Shown here: positions 55,971-64,000 of the stretch, one piece after another
How the letters are laid out: each line of letters begins with the position of its first letter
How positions within the stretch are numbered: position 1 is the stretch's first letter
NCBI GenBank assembly: GCA_031291075.1
Contig: JARLJS010000088.1
Coordinates: 1-64,000 of the forward strand
Origin: Nevskia sp.
Lineage (GTDB): Bacteria > Pseudomonadota > Gammaproteobacteria > Nevskiales > Nevskiaceae
Direction: 5' to 3'
Length of the DNA stretch: 64,000 nt
The notes under the pieces: model-generated
The model's database searches: none
Seen by the model: the letters and a program-made list of their open reading frames with translations, nothing else
What the model was told of the DNA's origin: nothing
Made by a program: the position numbers and the translations under genes

Positions 55971-57332
55971 ATGAACGATTCCGCCCCCAAGCCGGAAGCC
56001 CCCGGCGCGCTGGACTTCGTCGCCGCCCTGCGCGGCGCGGCGCCGTACATCCACGCCCACAACGGCCGCGTCTTCGTCATCGCCTTCGGCGGCGAGGCGG
56101 CGCTGCGCCAGGATTTCGAGCGCCTGATCTACGACATCGCGCTGCTGCACAGCCTGGGCGTGCGGCTGGTGCTGGTGCACGGCGTGCGCCCGCAGATCGA
56201 GGCGGAACTGGCGGCGCGGAAGATCAAGCCGCAGTTCGCCGGCGACCTGCGCATCACCGATGGCACCGCCATGGAATGCGTCAAGGCGGCGATCGGCCGC
56301 CTGCGCATGGACATCGAGGCCAGGCTCAGCACCGGCCTGGCCAGCACGCCGATGGGCGGGGCGCGGCTGCGGGTGGCGGGCGGCAACTGGGTCACGGCGC
56401 GCCCGGTGGGCGTGCGCAACGGCATCGACCACCAGCTCACCGGCGAGGTGCGGCGCATCGACATCGCCACCATCCGCGAGGTGCTGGCGCAGGACCGCAT
56501 CGCCCTGCTCTCCCCCATCGGCTACTCGCCCACCGGCGAGATCTTCAACCTGCGCGCCGGCGAGGTGGCGCAGGCGGTGGCGACCGGCCTGGGCGCCGAC
56601 AAGCTGATCTTCGTGCTCAACTCCGACCCCGACAACTGGAAGCTGGCGGACGAGACCGGCGACGCCGGCCAGCTCCCGCTGGGCGAGGCCGAGCGCCTGC
56701 TGGCGGCGAAGAGCGATACCCTGCAACTGTCGGCCGAGGACCGCGCCCTGCTGCAGTCGGCCATGGCCGCCGGCCGCGGCGGCGTCAAGCGCGTGCACCT
56801 GATCGGCGCCGATCCGCACGGCGCCCTGCTGCGCGAGCTGTACACCCGCGACGGCTGCGGCCTGATGTTCTATTCCGACGAGAACTACGAGGCGGTGCGC
56901 GAAGCCAGCATCGAGGACGTCGGCGGCATCCTGGCCCTGATCAAGCCGCTGGAGGACGCCGGCATCCTGGTGCCGCGCTCGCGCGAGCAGCTGGAACTGG
57001 AGATCAGCTTCTTCGACGTGATGGTGCGCGACGGCACCGTCATCGCCTGCAGCGCCCTGTTCCCCTTCCCGCAGAACCAGATAGGCGAGTTCTCCTGCGT
57101 CGCCGTGCACCCCGACTACCGCAATTCCGGCCGCGCCAGCGCCCTGCTGCTGCGCGCCGAGGAGTCGGCGCGCAAGTTGGGGCTGAAGAAGCTGTTCTCG
57201 CTCACCACCCACACGCCGCACTGGTTCCTGGAGCACGGCTTCGTGCAGGCCGTGATCGAGGACCTGCCGATGCAGAAGCAGCGGATTTACAACTATCAGC
57301 GCAAGTCGATTGTGCTGGTGAAGGAGTTGTGA
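55971..57332 (+). CDS. argA: Amino-acid N-acetyltransferase (N-acetylglutamate synthase)
   Basis: 453 residues in the classical ArgA arrangement. An amino-acid-kinase-like domain (about 1-290; FVIAFGGEAALRQDF, LVLVHGVRPQIE) carries feedback control by arginine in the family. A GNAT domain (about 300-453) follows, with CVAVHPDYRNSGRASALL as acetyl-CoA site. It makes N-acetylglutamate, the first step of arginine synthesis. A TAAAAT hexamer lies 12 bases before the start, but no good -35. Confidence 0.96.
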   Translation: MNDSAPKPEAPGALDFVAALRGAAPYIHAHNGRVFVIAFGGEAALRQDFERLIYDIALLHSLGVRLVLVHGVRPQIEAELAARKIKPQFAGDLRITDGTAMECVKAAIGRLRMDIEARLSTGLASTPMGGARLRVAGGNWVTARPVGVRNGIDHQLTGEVRRIDIATIREVLAQDRIALLSPIGYSPTGEIFNLRAGEVAQAVATGLGADKLIFVLNSDPDNWKLADETGDAGQLPLGEAERLLAAKSDTLQLSAEDRALLQSAMAAGRGGVKRVHLIGADPHGALLRELYTRDGCGLMFYSDENYEAVREASIEDVGGILALIKPLEDAGILVPRSREQLELEISFFDVMVRDGTVIACSALFPFPQNQIGEFSCVAVHPDYRNSGRASALLLRAEESARKLGLKKLFSLTTHTPHWFLEHGFVQAVIEDLPMQKQRIYNYQRKSIVLVKEL

Positions 57333-57577
57333 GCACCCGCTGCGAAGTGCACGGGCAGGCGCTCGTGCCGGGCGAGGCGGAAGTGGTCTACGGCATCTGG
57401 ACCGGCGACGGCTTCGAGGAGACGCGGCGCAGGTTGTTCCCGCAGGCGCACTCGCACATCGCCTGCGGCTGCTTCTACAGTGCTGAATTCCCCAGGACGG
57501 GCGCGGTGCTCATGTGTCCTGCATGCCGGGAGGCGGAGGCGGACTGGATGTCCTTTTTCAGTCCGGCCGGGGGATGA
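57329..57577 (+). CDS. Small cysteine-containing hypothetical protein
   Basis: 82 residues, not recognised. It overlaps the argA stop by four bases (GTGA), the usual sign of translational coupling. It has STRCEVHGQALVPGEAEVVYG, then an AHSHIACGCFYS block, and a C-terminal MCPACREAEADW pair of cysteines, so a small zinc-binding fold is possible. No signal peptide. Coupling to argA suggests a real gene; its function is unknown. Confidence 0.6.
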   Translation: MSTRCEVHGQALVPGEAEVVYGIWTGDGFEETRRRLFPQAHSHIACGCFYSAEFPRTGAVLMCPACREAEADWMSFFSPAGG

Positions 57578-57599
57578 AGCCAAGTAGTACACTCTTGTT

Positions 57600-57839
57600 A
57601 TGAAAAGCGCCGCGCAACTCGAGAAGGACGTTCTCCGCCTGCCCCCGGCTGAACGCGCCCACCTGGCCTTGGCGGCCTGGGAAAGCCTGGAGGCCGATCC
57701 TGCTCTCGCAGCAGATCCCGCCTTGGACCCCGAAGGGGTGGCCCTGGCGCTCGAACGCGACCGCCAAATCGATTCCGGGCTCCGAAACGCCCTGACCCAT
57801 GAAGAATTTCGCGAGCGCACGCGCGGCGCCGTGAAATGA
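57600..57839 (+). CDS. Antitoxin of a ParE-type module (addiction module component family)
   Basis: 79 residues similar to the 'putative addiction module component' family: VLRLPPAERAHLALAAWESLE, then a C-terminal acidic/basic tail. Such proteins pair with ParE/RelE-like toxins; here the toxin gene starts at the overlapping ATGA (57836-57839). Preceded by about 20 bases of intergenic sequence after the small cysteine protein gene. Confidence 0.85.
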   Translation: MKSAAQLEKDVLRLPPAERAHLALAAWESLEADPALAADPALDPEGVALALERDRQIDSGLRNALTHEEFRERTRGAVK

Positions 57840-58129
57840 AGGTCGAATATCATCCCGAAACTGCGGATGATCTGAATTCGGCCGTATCACACTACAACGC
57901 GTTGCGGCCGGGCCTCGGCGATGCACTCAGAGCGCAAGTCTACGCCGCCGTCGACCGCATCCTTGGCCGGCCGTTGACATACCCCAGGATTGAAGGCGAA
58001 ATCCGGCGCTGCCTGGTACATCGCTTTCCCTATTCGATCCTGTTCAGGGTCGTGACTTCCGAGAATATTCGTATTCTCGTGATCCGGCACCACCGCCGCC
58101 ATCCGGCCTTTGGTTTGTCGAGACGATAG
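57836..58129 (+). CDS. ParE/RelE-superfamily toxin
   Basis: 97 residues: KVEYHPETADDLNSAVSHYN, LGDALRAQVYAAVDRIL, the YPRIEGEIRRCLVHRFPYSILFRV core, and a C-terminal IRILVIRHHRRHP. This is the usual ParE/RelE small beta-alpha fold. Whether it targets gyrase or mRNA cannot be told from sequence alone. Overlaps its antitoxin gene by four bases. Confidence 0.9.
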   Translation: MKVEYHPETADDLNSAVSHYNALRPGLGDALRAQVYAAVDRILGRPLTYPRIEGEIRRCLVHRFPYSILFRVVTSENIRILVIRHHRRHPAFGLSRR

Positions 58130-58176
58130 CTCGGCGGGGATGAAGCGGAGCGAATCCCGGCGAAACCGAGTGCACC

Positions 58177-58202
58177 GCTGGGTTCACTTCGTTCAACCCA
58201 GC
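58177..58202. terminator. Hairpin between convergent ParE-type toxin and MerR/TPR genes
   Basis: gctgggtt (58177-58184) and aacccagc (58195-58202) form a perfect eight-base stem with a ten-base loop. A further gtgca/tgcac and a more distant gaagcggag/ctccgcttc pair extend it. It lies between two converging genes and may end both transcripts, though T-runs are weak. Confidence 0.55.
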
Positions 58203-58209
58203 CTGCACA

Positions 58210-59031
58210 TCACTCCGCTTCGGCCTGCATCAGCCGCCGGTACCGCGACATGTGCCGGATCGCGTCCTGCGGCTTTCCCAGCTTTTCGTAGAGCAGCGCC
58301 ACGTTGTAGTGGGCGTCGGCCAGGCCGGGATCGCCGTGCAGGGCGGCCTCGTAGTTCTCGACCGCTTCCGGCTTGCGGTCCAGGTCGTCCATCAGCACGG
58401 CGAGGTTATAGCGCAACAGTGCATCCTCGCCGCAGGTCTCCAGGGCCGCGCGGTAGACCTTCTCCGCCTCGGCGTACCGCCCGGCCTCGTGCAGCAGCCG
58501 ACCGAGATTGATGCGGGCATCGAGCCGCCCGGGATCGGCCTCGATGGCCTTGGCATAGGCGTCCATCGCGGCCTTGGGGTCCTTCGCTTCCAGTGCCAGG
58601 CCGCGATCGAACCAGTCATCTCCCGCCGTCTCCGGTGGGGCGGCGGGGCGCTCGATCACGCTGAGCGAGCCCTGATCCGGGTCGCCTTCGAACGCCAACA
58701 GGTACTGCCCGGAATCGGCCTGCCGCTGGCCGGTGCCGTCGCGCACCACCACCTGGTCGCCCACCGCGCCGATCGACAGCCCGGACAGCGGCATGGTTTC
58801 GGGCAACTGGCGCCGCAATTCCTTCAACGAGCGTGTGATGCGCTTGGCCGGCACCTTGGCGGCGGCCAGAGACTGCGCGGTGCGCAGCACGATCAGGTCC
58901 TGGAACGAGAACAGCAGGGCATTGCGGGGACCGCGGCCCGGCGTGACGAAGCCGGCGGAGACCAGCGCGCGGATCGCGCTGCGGGGCATGCCCAGCATCT
59001 TCTCGACGTCGCTCACGCCATACTGGTGCAT
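58210..59031 (-). CDS. MerR-like HTH plus TPR-repeat protein
   Basis: 273 residues. An N-terminal MerR/HTH_17-like DNA-binding segment (about 1-70: YGVSDVEKMLGMPRSAIRALVSAGFVTPGRGPRNALLFSFQDLIVL) is followed by a linker and then at least four TPR units (about 130-270: WFDRGLALEAKDPKAAMDAY, ARINLGRLLHEAGRYAEAEK, LRYNLAVLMDDLDRKPEAVE, AHYNVALLYEKLGKPQDAIR). It is the third gene of the ligD-ku run, 33 bases after ku. This suggests a regulator or adaptor of non-homologous end joining. Confidence 0.85.
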   Translation of the reverse strand: MHQYGVSDVEKMLGMPRSAIRALVSAGFVTPGRGPRNALLFSFQDLIVLRTAQSLAAAKVPAKRITRSLKELRRQLPETMPLSGLSIGAVGDQVVVRDGTGQRQADSGQYLLAFEGDPDQGSLSVIERPAAPPETAGDDWFDRGLALEAKDPKAAMDAYAKAIEADPGRLDARINLGRLLHEAGRYAEAEKVYRAALETCGEDALLRYNLAVLMDDLDRKPEAVENYEAALHGDPGLADAHYNVALLYEKLGKPQDAIRHMSRYRRLMQAEAE

Positions 59032-59064
59032 GGACCCGCCGGACGCGTGTGAAGTGGGTTCGCC

Positions 59065-59967
59065 TTATTTCTTGGCGCGGCCGCGTGCAGGGGCTGCCTC
59101 GGTCGCTTCAGCCAATGCCGGCGCCCGCTTGGGCGGCTTGCGCTTGCCGGCTTCGGCCGGCTGCTCGGCTTCCGCCTGCTTGGCCGGGGCGGCGCCCTTG
59201 CGCTCCAGGCTGGCGCGCAGCGCTTCCATCAGGTCGATCACCTGGGCCCCGCCCTCGGGCGCCTCGGCCATGGTGATCTCCTGGCCGTCCACCTTCTTCT
59301 GCACCGCGGCCTCGATGCGCTCGCGCACCTCGTCCTTGTAGAGGCTGGGATCGAAGGCCTTGCTGGTTTGCTGCTCGATGAGCTGCTCGGCCAGCTTGAG
59401 CTCGCCTTCGCGCACGTCCATTTTCGGGATGTCGAGGTCCTTCATCGAGCGGACCTCCTCGCGGTACAGCAGCTGCTGCATGATGAGCCCGTCGTCCAGC
59501 GCGCGGATCATCACGATGTGCTCCTTGCCGCGCGCGGCCCAGTGGCCGATGGCGCAACGGCCGGACTCGCGCAGGGCGCGGGCGAACAGGGCGTAGGGCT
59601 TGGCGCCGCCCTTGTCGGGAGCGAGGTAGTAGGCCTTGTCGAAGTAGACCGGGTCCACCGTCTCCAGCGGCACGAATTCGGTGATGTCGGCGCAGTGGGT
59701 ACCGGCCTCCTCCAGCGCCTTGATCTCCTCCGGCGAGAACATCACGTACTGGTCCTTGGCGAACTCGTAGCCCTTGACGATGTCCTCGCGCGCGACCGGG
59801 ACCTCCTCCTTCACGCAGATGTACTGCTGCTTGAGGCGCGAGCCGCAGCCCTTGTGCAGCATGTTGAAGGTGATGGAGCGGCTCGACTCGGTGGCCGTAT
59901 ACAGCTTCACCGGGATCGACACCAGCCCGAAGGAAATCGTCAGCGACCCTATCGACCGTGCAGCCAT
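59065..59967 (-). CDS. ku: Ku DNA-end-binding protein
   Basis: 300 residues, the bacterial Ku homodimer that threads onto double-strand breaks and recruits LigD. The N-terminal SIGSLTISFGLVSIPVKLYTATE is the family hallmark, followed by the Ku core (DDITEFVPLE-like DITEFVPLETVDPVYF) and a Lys/Ala/Pro-rich C-terminal tail as usual. Start ATG at 59967 chosen; upstream sequence belongs to the ligD end. It follows ligD by 20 bases. Confidence 0.97.
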   Translation of the reverse strand: MAARSIGSLTISFGLVSIPVKLYTATESSRSITFNMLHKGCGSRLKQQYICVKEEVPVAREDIVKGYEFAKDQYVMFSPEEIKALEEAGTHCADITEFVPLETVDPVYFDKAYYLAPDKGGAKPYALFARALRESGRCAIGHWAARGKEHIVMIRALDDGLIMQQLLYREEVRSMKDLDIPKMDVREGELKLAEQLIEQQTSKAFDPSLYKDEVRERIEAAVQKKVDGQEITMAEAPEGGAQVIDLMEALRASLERKGAAPAKQAEAEQPAEAGKRKPPKRAPALAEATEAAPARGRAKK

Positions 59968-59987
59968 GACCACCTCCCAACCGGCAA

Positions 59988-62690
59988 TCAGCCCTTGAGT
60001 ACATCCTCCAGGCTTTGCTTGCGCTTGAGGGCGTCGCGCCAGCGATCGCCCGTTTCCGCCAGCCGCTGCGCCGCATTGGTGAGCCTGAAATCGAGCGGGT
60101 GCGCAGCGGCAAGCTCTTCCCAGGTCACCGGCATAGAGACCGGCGCACCTGCCTCGCCTCTTGGCGAGTATGCCACATTCAGGGTCTTGCCGCGGACGTT
60201 CATGTTGTAATCCATGAAGATTTTGCCGGTGCGCTTGGGGATGCTCCATTCCAGGGTGATGTCCTTGGGGTGCTGGCGCATGAGGTGCCGCCCCACCAGC
60301 TCGGAGACGTGGCGGGCGGCCTCGAAGTCGAGCGTGCGCCGGATCGGCACGAACACGTGCAGGCCGGTCTTGCCGGAGGTCTTGACGATCGGCTCCAGGC
60401 TCATGCTGTTCAGCAGCTCGCGCAGCCAGAACGCCACTTCCTTGCCCTTGTTGAAGGCGACCGTGTTCAGCTCCGGCTCGTCGCCCGGCTTCTCCTTGCC
60501 GGAATAAATATAAGGGTCGAGGTCGAATACCACGTAGTCGGGGTAGTTCAGCACCGAGGCTTCCAGCGATTCCTTCGACGTCGCGTAGTCGGTGCTCTTC
60601 GACGCCGCGTCCGCCTCCACCCGCGCGCGCGAGTGCCAGACGTGAAACTCCAGCGTGCCCGATTGGGCCAGCCACAGCAGGGTGGCCAGGTTGTTGCACA
60701 GCAGGTATTCGTGTTCCTCGTCCTTGTGGGCCGAGTACACCGTGATGGTCTCGGTGAACTCCGGCCGCTCCTGCTCCCAGTGCTTCTGGAAGAAGCGCTG
60801 CTTGCCGATGCCGTCCGGCATGCGGATCATGGTCAGCGGACGATCCGCCAGGTGCGGCAGCATGCAGGGCGAGACCTGCGCCAGGTAGCGCAGCAGGTCG
60901 CGCTTGGTCAGGGCCGGCTGGCGCAGCGCCGCGTCGGCCGGCCAGTAGACTCGGTCGAGATGGGTGAGCCGGACCTGGTGCTCCCCCACCAGCAGCGGGA
61001 ACGCGTTGCGGCGGTTGTCGAGCGGGGGCACCACCACCACGACGGGGGTCTGCCGTCCCCTCGCCGCGGGAGCGGCACCGGCGCTGATGCGGGTGCCGTC
61101 GTGGCGCCGCACCTTGGCGGCGTCGACATCGTCGCGCAGGCGCAGGAAGATGGGCTCGCGCAGGTGACCGTCGGCGGTCCAGCTGTGGAACTTGATCTCC
61201 GCCACCAGTTGCGGCTCGACCCAGGTGGCCGGGTTGTTCAGCTCTGGTTTCTCGGCGAAGGGGCACTTGTCGTGCTTGAGCGGCTGCAAGCGCTTCAGGA
61301 TCTGCTTGAGCGTGCGTTCGTCGAAGCCGGAGCCGACGTGGGTGGCGAAGTGCAGGCGCTTCCTGTCCCAGTAGCCGACCAGCAGCGCGCCGAGCGGCTG
61401 GCGCGAGCCGCCGCCGCGGGTATAGCCGCCGATGACGAATTCGGCGCTGAGCATGGGCTTGACCTTGATCCAGGACGGCGAGCGCTTGCCGGCCTCGTAG
61501 GCGCTCAACTTGCGCTTGCCCACCACGCCCTCGAAACCGCTGGCCAACGCCGCCTCCTGCAGGGCCAGGCCGTCCTCCATGGCATGCACCGGCTGCACCG
61601 TCGACGAAGGCAGCAGGCACTGCAGCAGGTAGCGGCGCCGGTCCTGGTAGGGCGCCTTGCGCAGATCGACGCCGGCGAAGTACAGCAGGTCGAAGCAGTA
61701 GAAGATCACCGCCACGCTGCGATCGGCGGCGGCGATCTCGCGTTCGGTCTTGAGCTGCACGCGGTTCTGCAGGGCGTTGAACGAAGGCCGGCCGGCGGCG
61801 TCGAACGCCACCAGCTCGCCGTCGAGGATCATGCCGTCCACCGCCTGCTTGCGCAGCTCTTCCGCCAGCTGCGGAAAGATGGCGGACAACTCCAGCTCGC
61901 GCCGCGACCGCAGCTTCACGCCGTTGGCGTCGATGAAGGCCAGCACGCGGTAGCCGTCGAGCTTGGGCTCCCACATCCAGTCCGGGCGGTTGAAGGCGGC
62001 GTCCGCGGTTTCGGCCAGCATCGGCGAGAGTTTCGCCGGCATCGGCGCGACCTTCCCCGCCGGCACCAGCTGGGCCGCGCCCATGCGCCGCACCGGCACC
62101 GTCTTCAGGTGTTCGACCGCCACGCCGGACAACACCGAACGGTTCTGCGCCGTGACGTCCACTTTTACGGCGAAGCGGTCGCGGTGCTTGAGCAGCAGCC
62201 AGCTCGTGGGGTCCTTGGCGGTGCGCACCAGGGCGAAGGAGCCCTTGAGCTTCTCGCCGCGCAGCTGGAAGCTGAGCTTGCCCTGCTCCAACCCCTCGCG
62301 CACGCGGCGTTCCGCCTCGGCGCGGTCATGGAACCAGGTGCCGCCCTCGTCCGGCGAGTACACACCGCAGTCCCACACGATCACCTCGCCGGCGCCGTAC
62401 TGGCCGGGCGGGATCACGCCCTCGAAGGAGGCGTAGTCGTAGGGATGGTCCTCGGTCTGCACCGCCAGGCGCTTGTCCTCCAGGCTCAGCGAAGGGCCCT
62501 TGGGCACCGCCCAGGACTTGAGCACGCCGTCGCACTCGAGGCGGAAGTCGTAGTGCAGGCGCCGCGCCGAATGCTGCTGCACCACGAACAGCAACGGTCC
62601 CGCCGCCGCACCCGCAGCCGCGGGCGCCGGTTCCGGCGTCGCTTCGAATTTCCGCTTGGCGGCGTATTCGCTAAGCTTGTTCTTCGCCAT
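59988..62690 (-). CDS. ligD: ATP-dependent DNA ligase D (PE-LIG-POL)
   Basis: 900 residues in Pseudomonas-type order. A 3'-phosphoesterase domain is at about 30-170 (RLHYDFRLECDGVLKSWAVP). The ligase domain is at about 215-520 with Lys243 in EPKLDGYR as the adenylated lysine and DGMILDGELVAFD as motif III. The C-terminal primase/polymerase domain is at about 590-880 (HLDRVYWP, VVFDLDP, KTSGKTGLHVFVP). All three catalytic parts look intact. First gene of a ligD-ku-MerR/TPR operon. Its start codon is only 15 bases from the divergent hydrolase gene. Confidence 0.97.
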   Translation of the reverse strand: MAKNKLSEYAAKRKFEATPEPAPAAAGAAAGPLLFVVQQHSARRLHYDFRLECDGVLKSWAVPKGPSLSLEDKRLAVQTEDHPYDYASFEGVIPPGQYGAGEVIVWDCGVYSPDEGGTWFHDRAEAERRVREGLEQGKLSFQLRGEKLKGSFALVRTAKDPTSWLLLKHRDRFAVKVDVTAQNRSVLSGVAVEHLKTVPVRRMGAAQLVPAGKVAPMPAKLSPMLAETADAAFNRPDWMWEPKLDGYRVLAFIDANGVKLRSRRELELSAIFPQLAEELRKQAVDGMILDGELVAFDAAGRPSFNALQNRVQLKTEREIAAADRSVAVIFYCFDLLYFAGVDLRKAPYQDRRRYLLQCLLPSSTVQPVHAMEDGLALQEAALASGFEGVVGKRKLSAYEAGKRSPSWIKVKPMLSAEFVIGGYTRGGGSRQPLGALLVGYWDRKRLHFATHVGSGFDERTLKQILKRLQPLKHDKCPFAEKPELNNPATWVEPQLVAEIKFHSWTADGHLREPIFLRLRDDVDAAKVRRHDGTRISAGAAPAARGRQTPVVVVVPPLDNRRNAFPLLVGEHQVRLTHLDRVYWPADAALRQPALTKRDLLRYLAQVSPCMLPHLADRPLTMIRMPDGIGKQRFFQKHWEQERPEFTETITVYSAHKDEEHEYLLCNNLATLLWLAQSGTLEFHVWHSRARVEADAASKSTDYATSKESLEASVLNYPDYVVFDLDPYIYSGKEKPGDEPELNTVAFNKGKEVAFWLRELLNSMSLEPIVKTSGKTGLHVFVPIRRTLDFEAARHVSELVGRHLMRQHPKDITLEWSIPKRTGKIFMDYNMNVRGKTLNVAYSPRGEAGAPVSMPVTWEELAAAHPLDFRLTNAAQRLAETGDRWRDALKRKQSLEDVLKG

Positions 62691-62705
62691 GTCACGGATT
62701 TAAGC

Positions 62706-63389
62706 ATGGGCTCCGCCGAGGCGCAGCAGCTGAAGATCGCGGTCGAAGGCGCGCAACCGGTTTCCGGCCTGCTGCTGGTGCCGCCCAAGGCGCGCGCCTG
62801 CCTGGTGCTGGCCCATGGCGCCGGAGCGGGGATGAACCACCCCTTCATGGCCGCCGCCGCGGCCGGCCTGGCGCAACGCGGCATCGCCAGCCTGCGCTAC
62901 CAGTTCCCCTATATGGAACGCGGGTCCAAGCGGCCGGACGCGCCGGCACTGGCCCAGGCCACCGTGCGCGCGGCCGTCGGCGAAGCGACCAGGCACTTGC
63001 CAAAGCTGGCGCTGTTCGCGGCCGGCAAGTCCTTCGGCGGCCGCATGAGCTCGCAGGCCCAGGCGGCGGCCGAACTGCCCGGCGTGCGCGGGCTGGTGTT
63101 CTTCGGCTTTCCGCTGCATGCGCCGGGCCAGCCCGGCAGCGCGCGCGGCGAGCACCTGTTCCAGGTCAAGGTGCCGATGTTGTTCCTGCAGGGTACGCGC
63201 GACGAGTTCGCCGGGCTGGACCTGCTGCGAGGGCTGGTCGGCAGGCTAGGCCAACGGGCGCATCTCGAGCTGCTGGAGCACGCCAACCACTCCTTCCACG
63301 TGCCCGCGCGCAGCGGCCGCACCGACGCGCAGGTGATGGCTCAGGCACTGGACAGCGCGGCGCAGTGGATCGGGGAGGTGCTGCAATGA
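62706..63389 (+). CDS. Alpha/beta-hydrolase (dienelactone-hydrolase-like)
   Basis: 227 residues. LVLAHGAGAGMNHPFM supplies the oxyanion region, the nucleophile Ser is in AAGKSFGGRMSS, and a late Asp in FLQGTRDEFA and His in LEHANHSFHVP complete the triad. Similar to the KANL3/Tex30-like hydrolase group whose substrates are unknown. ATG at 62706. It overlaps the DUF72 gene by four bases. Confidence 0.88.
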   Translation: MGSAEAQQLKIAVEGAQPVSGLLLVPPKARACLVLAHGAGAGMNHPFMAAAAAGLAQRGIASLRYQFPYMERGSKRPDAPALAQATVRAAVGEATRHLPKLALFAAGKSFGGRMSSQAQAAAELPGVRGLVFFGFPLHAPGQPGSARGEHLFQVKVPMLFLQGTRDEFAGLDLLRGLVGRLGQRAHLELLEHANHSFHVPARSGRTDAQVMAQALDSAAQWIGEVLQ

Positions 63390-64000
63390 CCAGGCTCGTG
63401 GCCGGCGCCAGCGGTTACTCCTTCAAGGAGTGGAAGGGCAGCTTCTACCCGGACGACATCAAGCCGGACGGCATGCTGGCCTGGTACTCGCAGCGCCTGC
63501 CGACGGTGGAGATCAACAACACCTTCTACCAGATGCCCAAGGTGACGGTGCTGGAGAACTGGGCGCGCAGCACGCCGGAGAGCTTCCGCTTCGCCATCAA
63601 GGCCTCGCAGCGCATCACCCACAAGGCGCGCATCAAGGCAGAGGACGCGGCGGATTCGCTGGCATACCTGTACAAGAACCTGGAAGCGCTCGGCGCCAAG
63701 CGCGGGCCGGTGCTGTTCCAGCTGCCGCCATTCCTGAAGAAGGACCTGCCGCGCCTGCGGGACTTCCTGCAGATCCTGCCGGCCGGACACGTGGCCGCCT
63801 TCGAGTTCCGCAACGACAGCTGGTTCGACGACGAGGTCTACGCCCTGCTCAGGGGCGCGGAAGCGGCGCTGTGCCTGTCCGAGCGCGAGGACAACGCGCC
63901 GCCGCCGCTGGTCGAAACCGCCCCCTGGGGCTACGTGCGGCTGCGCCTGGAGCAATACACCGAGCGCGAGCTGCAGCAGTGGGCGGACCGGCTGAACGCC
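63386..64000 (+). CDS. DUF72-domain protein (cut by the window end)
   Basis: 205 codons are present, with no stop before the window ends. DUF72/COG1801 TIM-barrel-like protein: VAGASGYSFKEWKGSFYPDD at the N-terminus, TVEINNTFYQMP, FRFAIKASQRITH, and VLFQLPPFLKKD. Function unknown. The ATG overlaps the hydrolase stop by four bases (ATGA). Full length in the family is about 240-300 residues, so perhaps 40-90 residues are missing. Confidence 0.9.
   Translation, partial: MTRLVAGASGYSFKEWKGSFYPDDIKPDGMLAWYSQRLPTVEINNTFYQMPKVTVLENWARSTPESFRFAIKASQRITHKARIKAEDAADSLAYLYKNLEALGAKRGPVLFQLPPFLKKDLPRLRDFLQILPAGHVAAFEFRNDSWFDDEVYALLRGAEAALCLSEREDNAPPPLVETAPWGYVRLRLEQYTERELQQWADRLNA

Noticed and set aside
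60015-62690. Plus-strand open frame opposite ligD that reads into the hydrolase
   Set aside because: Only the part from 62706 on resembles a protein family; upstream is antisense to ligD, whose catalytic motifs are clear.

Overview
The window is about two thirds G+C, gene-dense, and looks like the chromosome of a gammaproteobacterium. The signs are a fused nuoCD gene, an lgt/thyA/folA cluster, a ygfB-pepP-ubiquinone hydroxylase operon, a classical argA (amino-acid kinase plus GNAT) and a Pseudomonas-type PE-LIG-POL ligD with ku. I cannot name the genus; a Nevskiales/Xanthomonadales-like lineage is only a guess. I saw no phage genes, transposases, rRNA, tRNA or CRISPR array.

Layout. 0.2-5.8 kb, minus strand: acyl-CoA-binding protein, a small Omp85-family barrel, folA, thyA, a tautomerase, lgt and an rlmI-type rRNA methyltransferase. 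5.9-21.9 kb, plus strand: the NADH:quinone oxidoreductase operon nuoA-B-CD-E-F-G-H-I-J-K-L-M-N. It carries three foreign-looking interruptions: a DUF559 endonuclease-like gene bracketed by inverted repeats (E/F), a retropepsin-like aspartic protease gene (F/G) and a long hairpin repeat (I/J). 22-25.7 kb: a hicBA toxin-antitoxin pair, an MFS/PAT permease, a PfkB-family kinase, an HD-domain protein and dgkA. 25.7-31.5 kb, minus strand: the glycine cleavage operon gcvT-H-PA-(tpx)-PB behind a tandem glycine riboswitch. The promoter and the first half of aptamer 1 are duplicated in tandem upstream.

31.6-50.8 kb, plus strand: the accessory centrepiece. It is a two-partner secretion locus made of a TpsB outer-membrane transporter, a 4,484-residue TpsA adhesin built of beta-helix-like repeats, a periplasmic FecR-domain protein, a SapC-family protein, a sulfotransferase-like protein and a GT-B glycosyltransferase. 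I suggest, as inference, that the last three modify the giant adhesin or otherwise serve the cell surface. 50.8-64 kb: a TetR regulator and acyl-CoA dehydrogenase with shared palindromic operators, the ubiquinone hydroxylase/pepP/ygfB operon, argA, a ParE-type toxin-antitoxin module, a ligD-ku-MerR/TPR operon for end joining, an alpha/beta hydrolase and a DUF72 gene cut by the window edge.

The only stretch of more than 300 bases without a protein gene is 30817-31695. It holds the glycine riboswitch, its tandem partial copy and the promoters of the gcv and tps operons.
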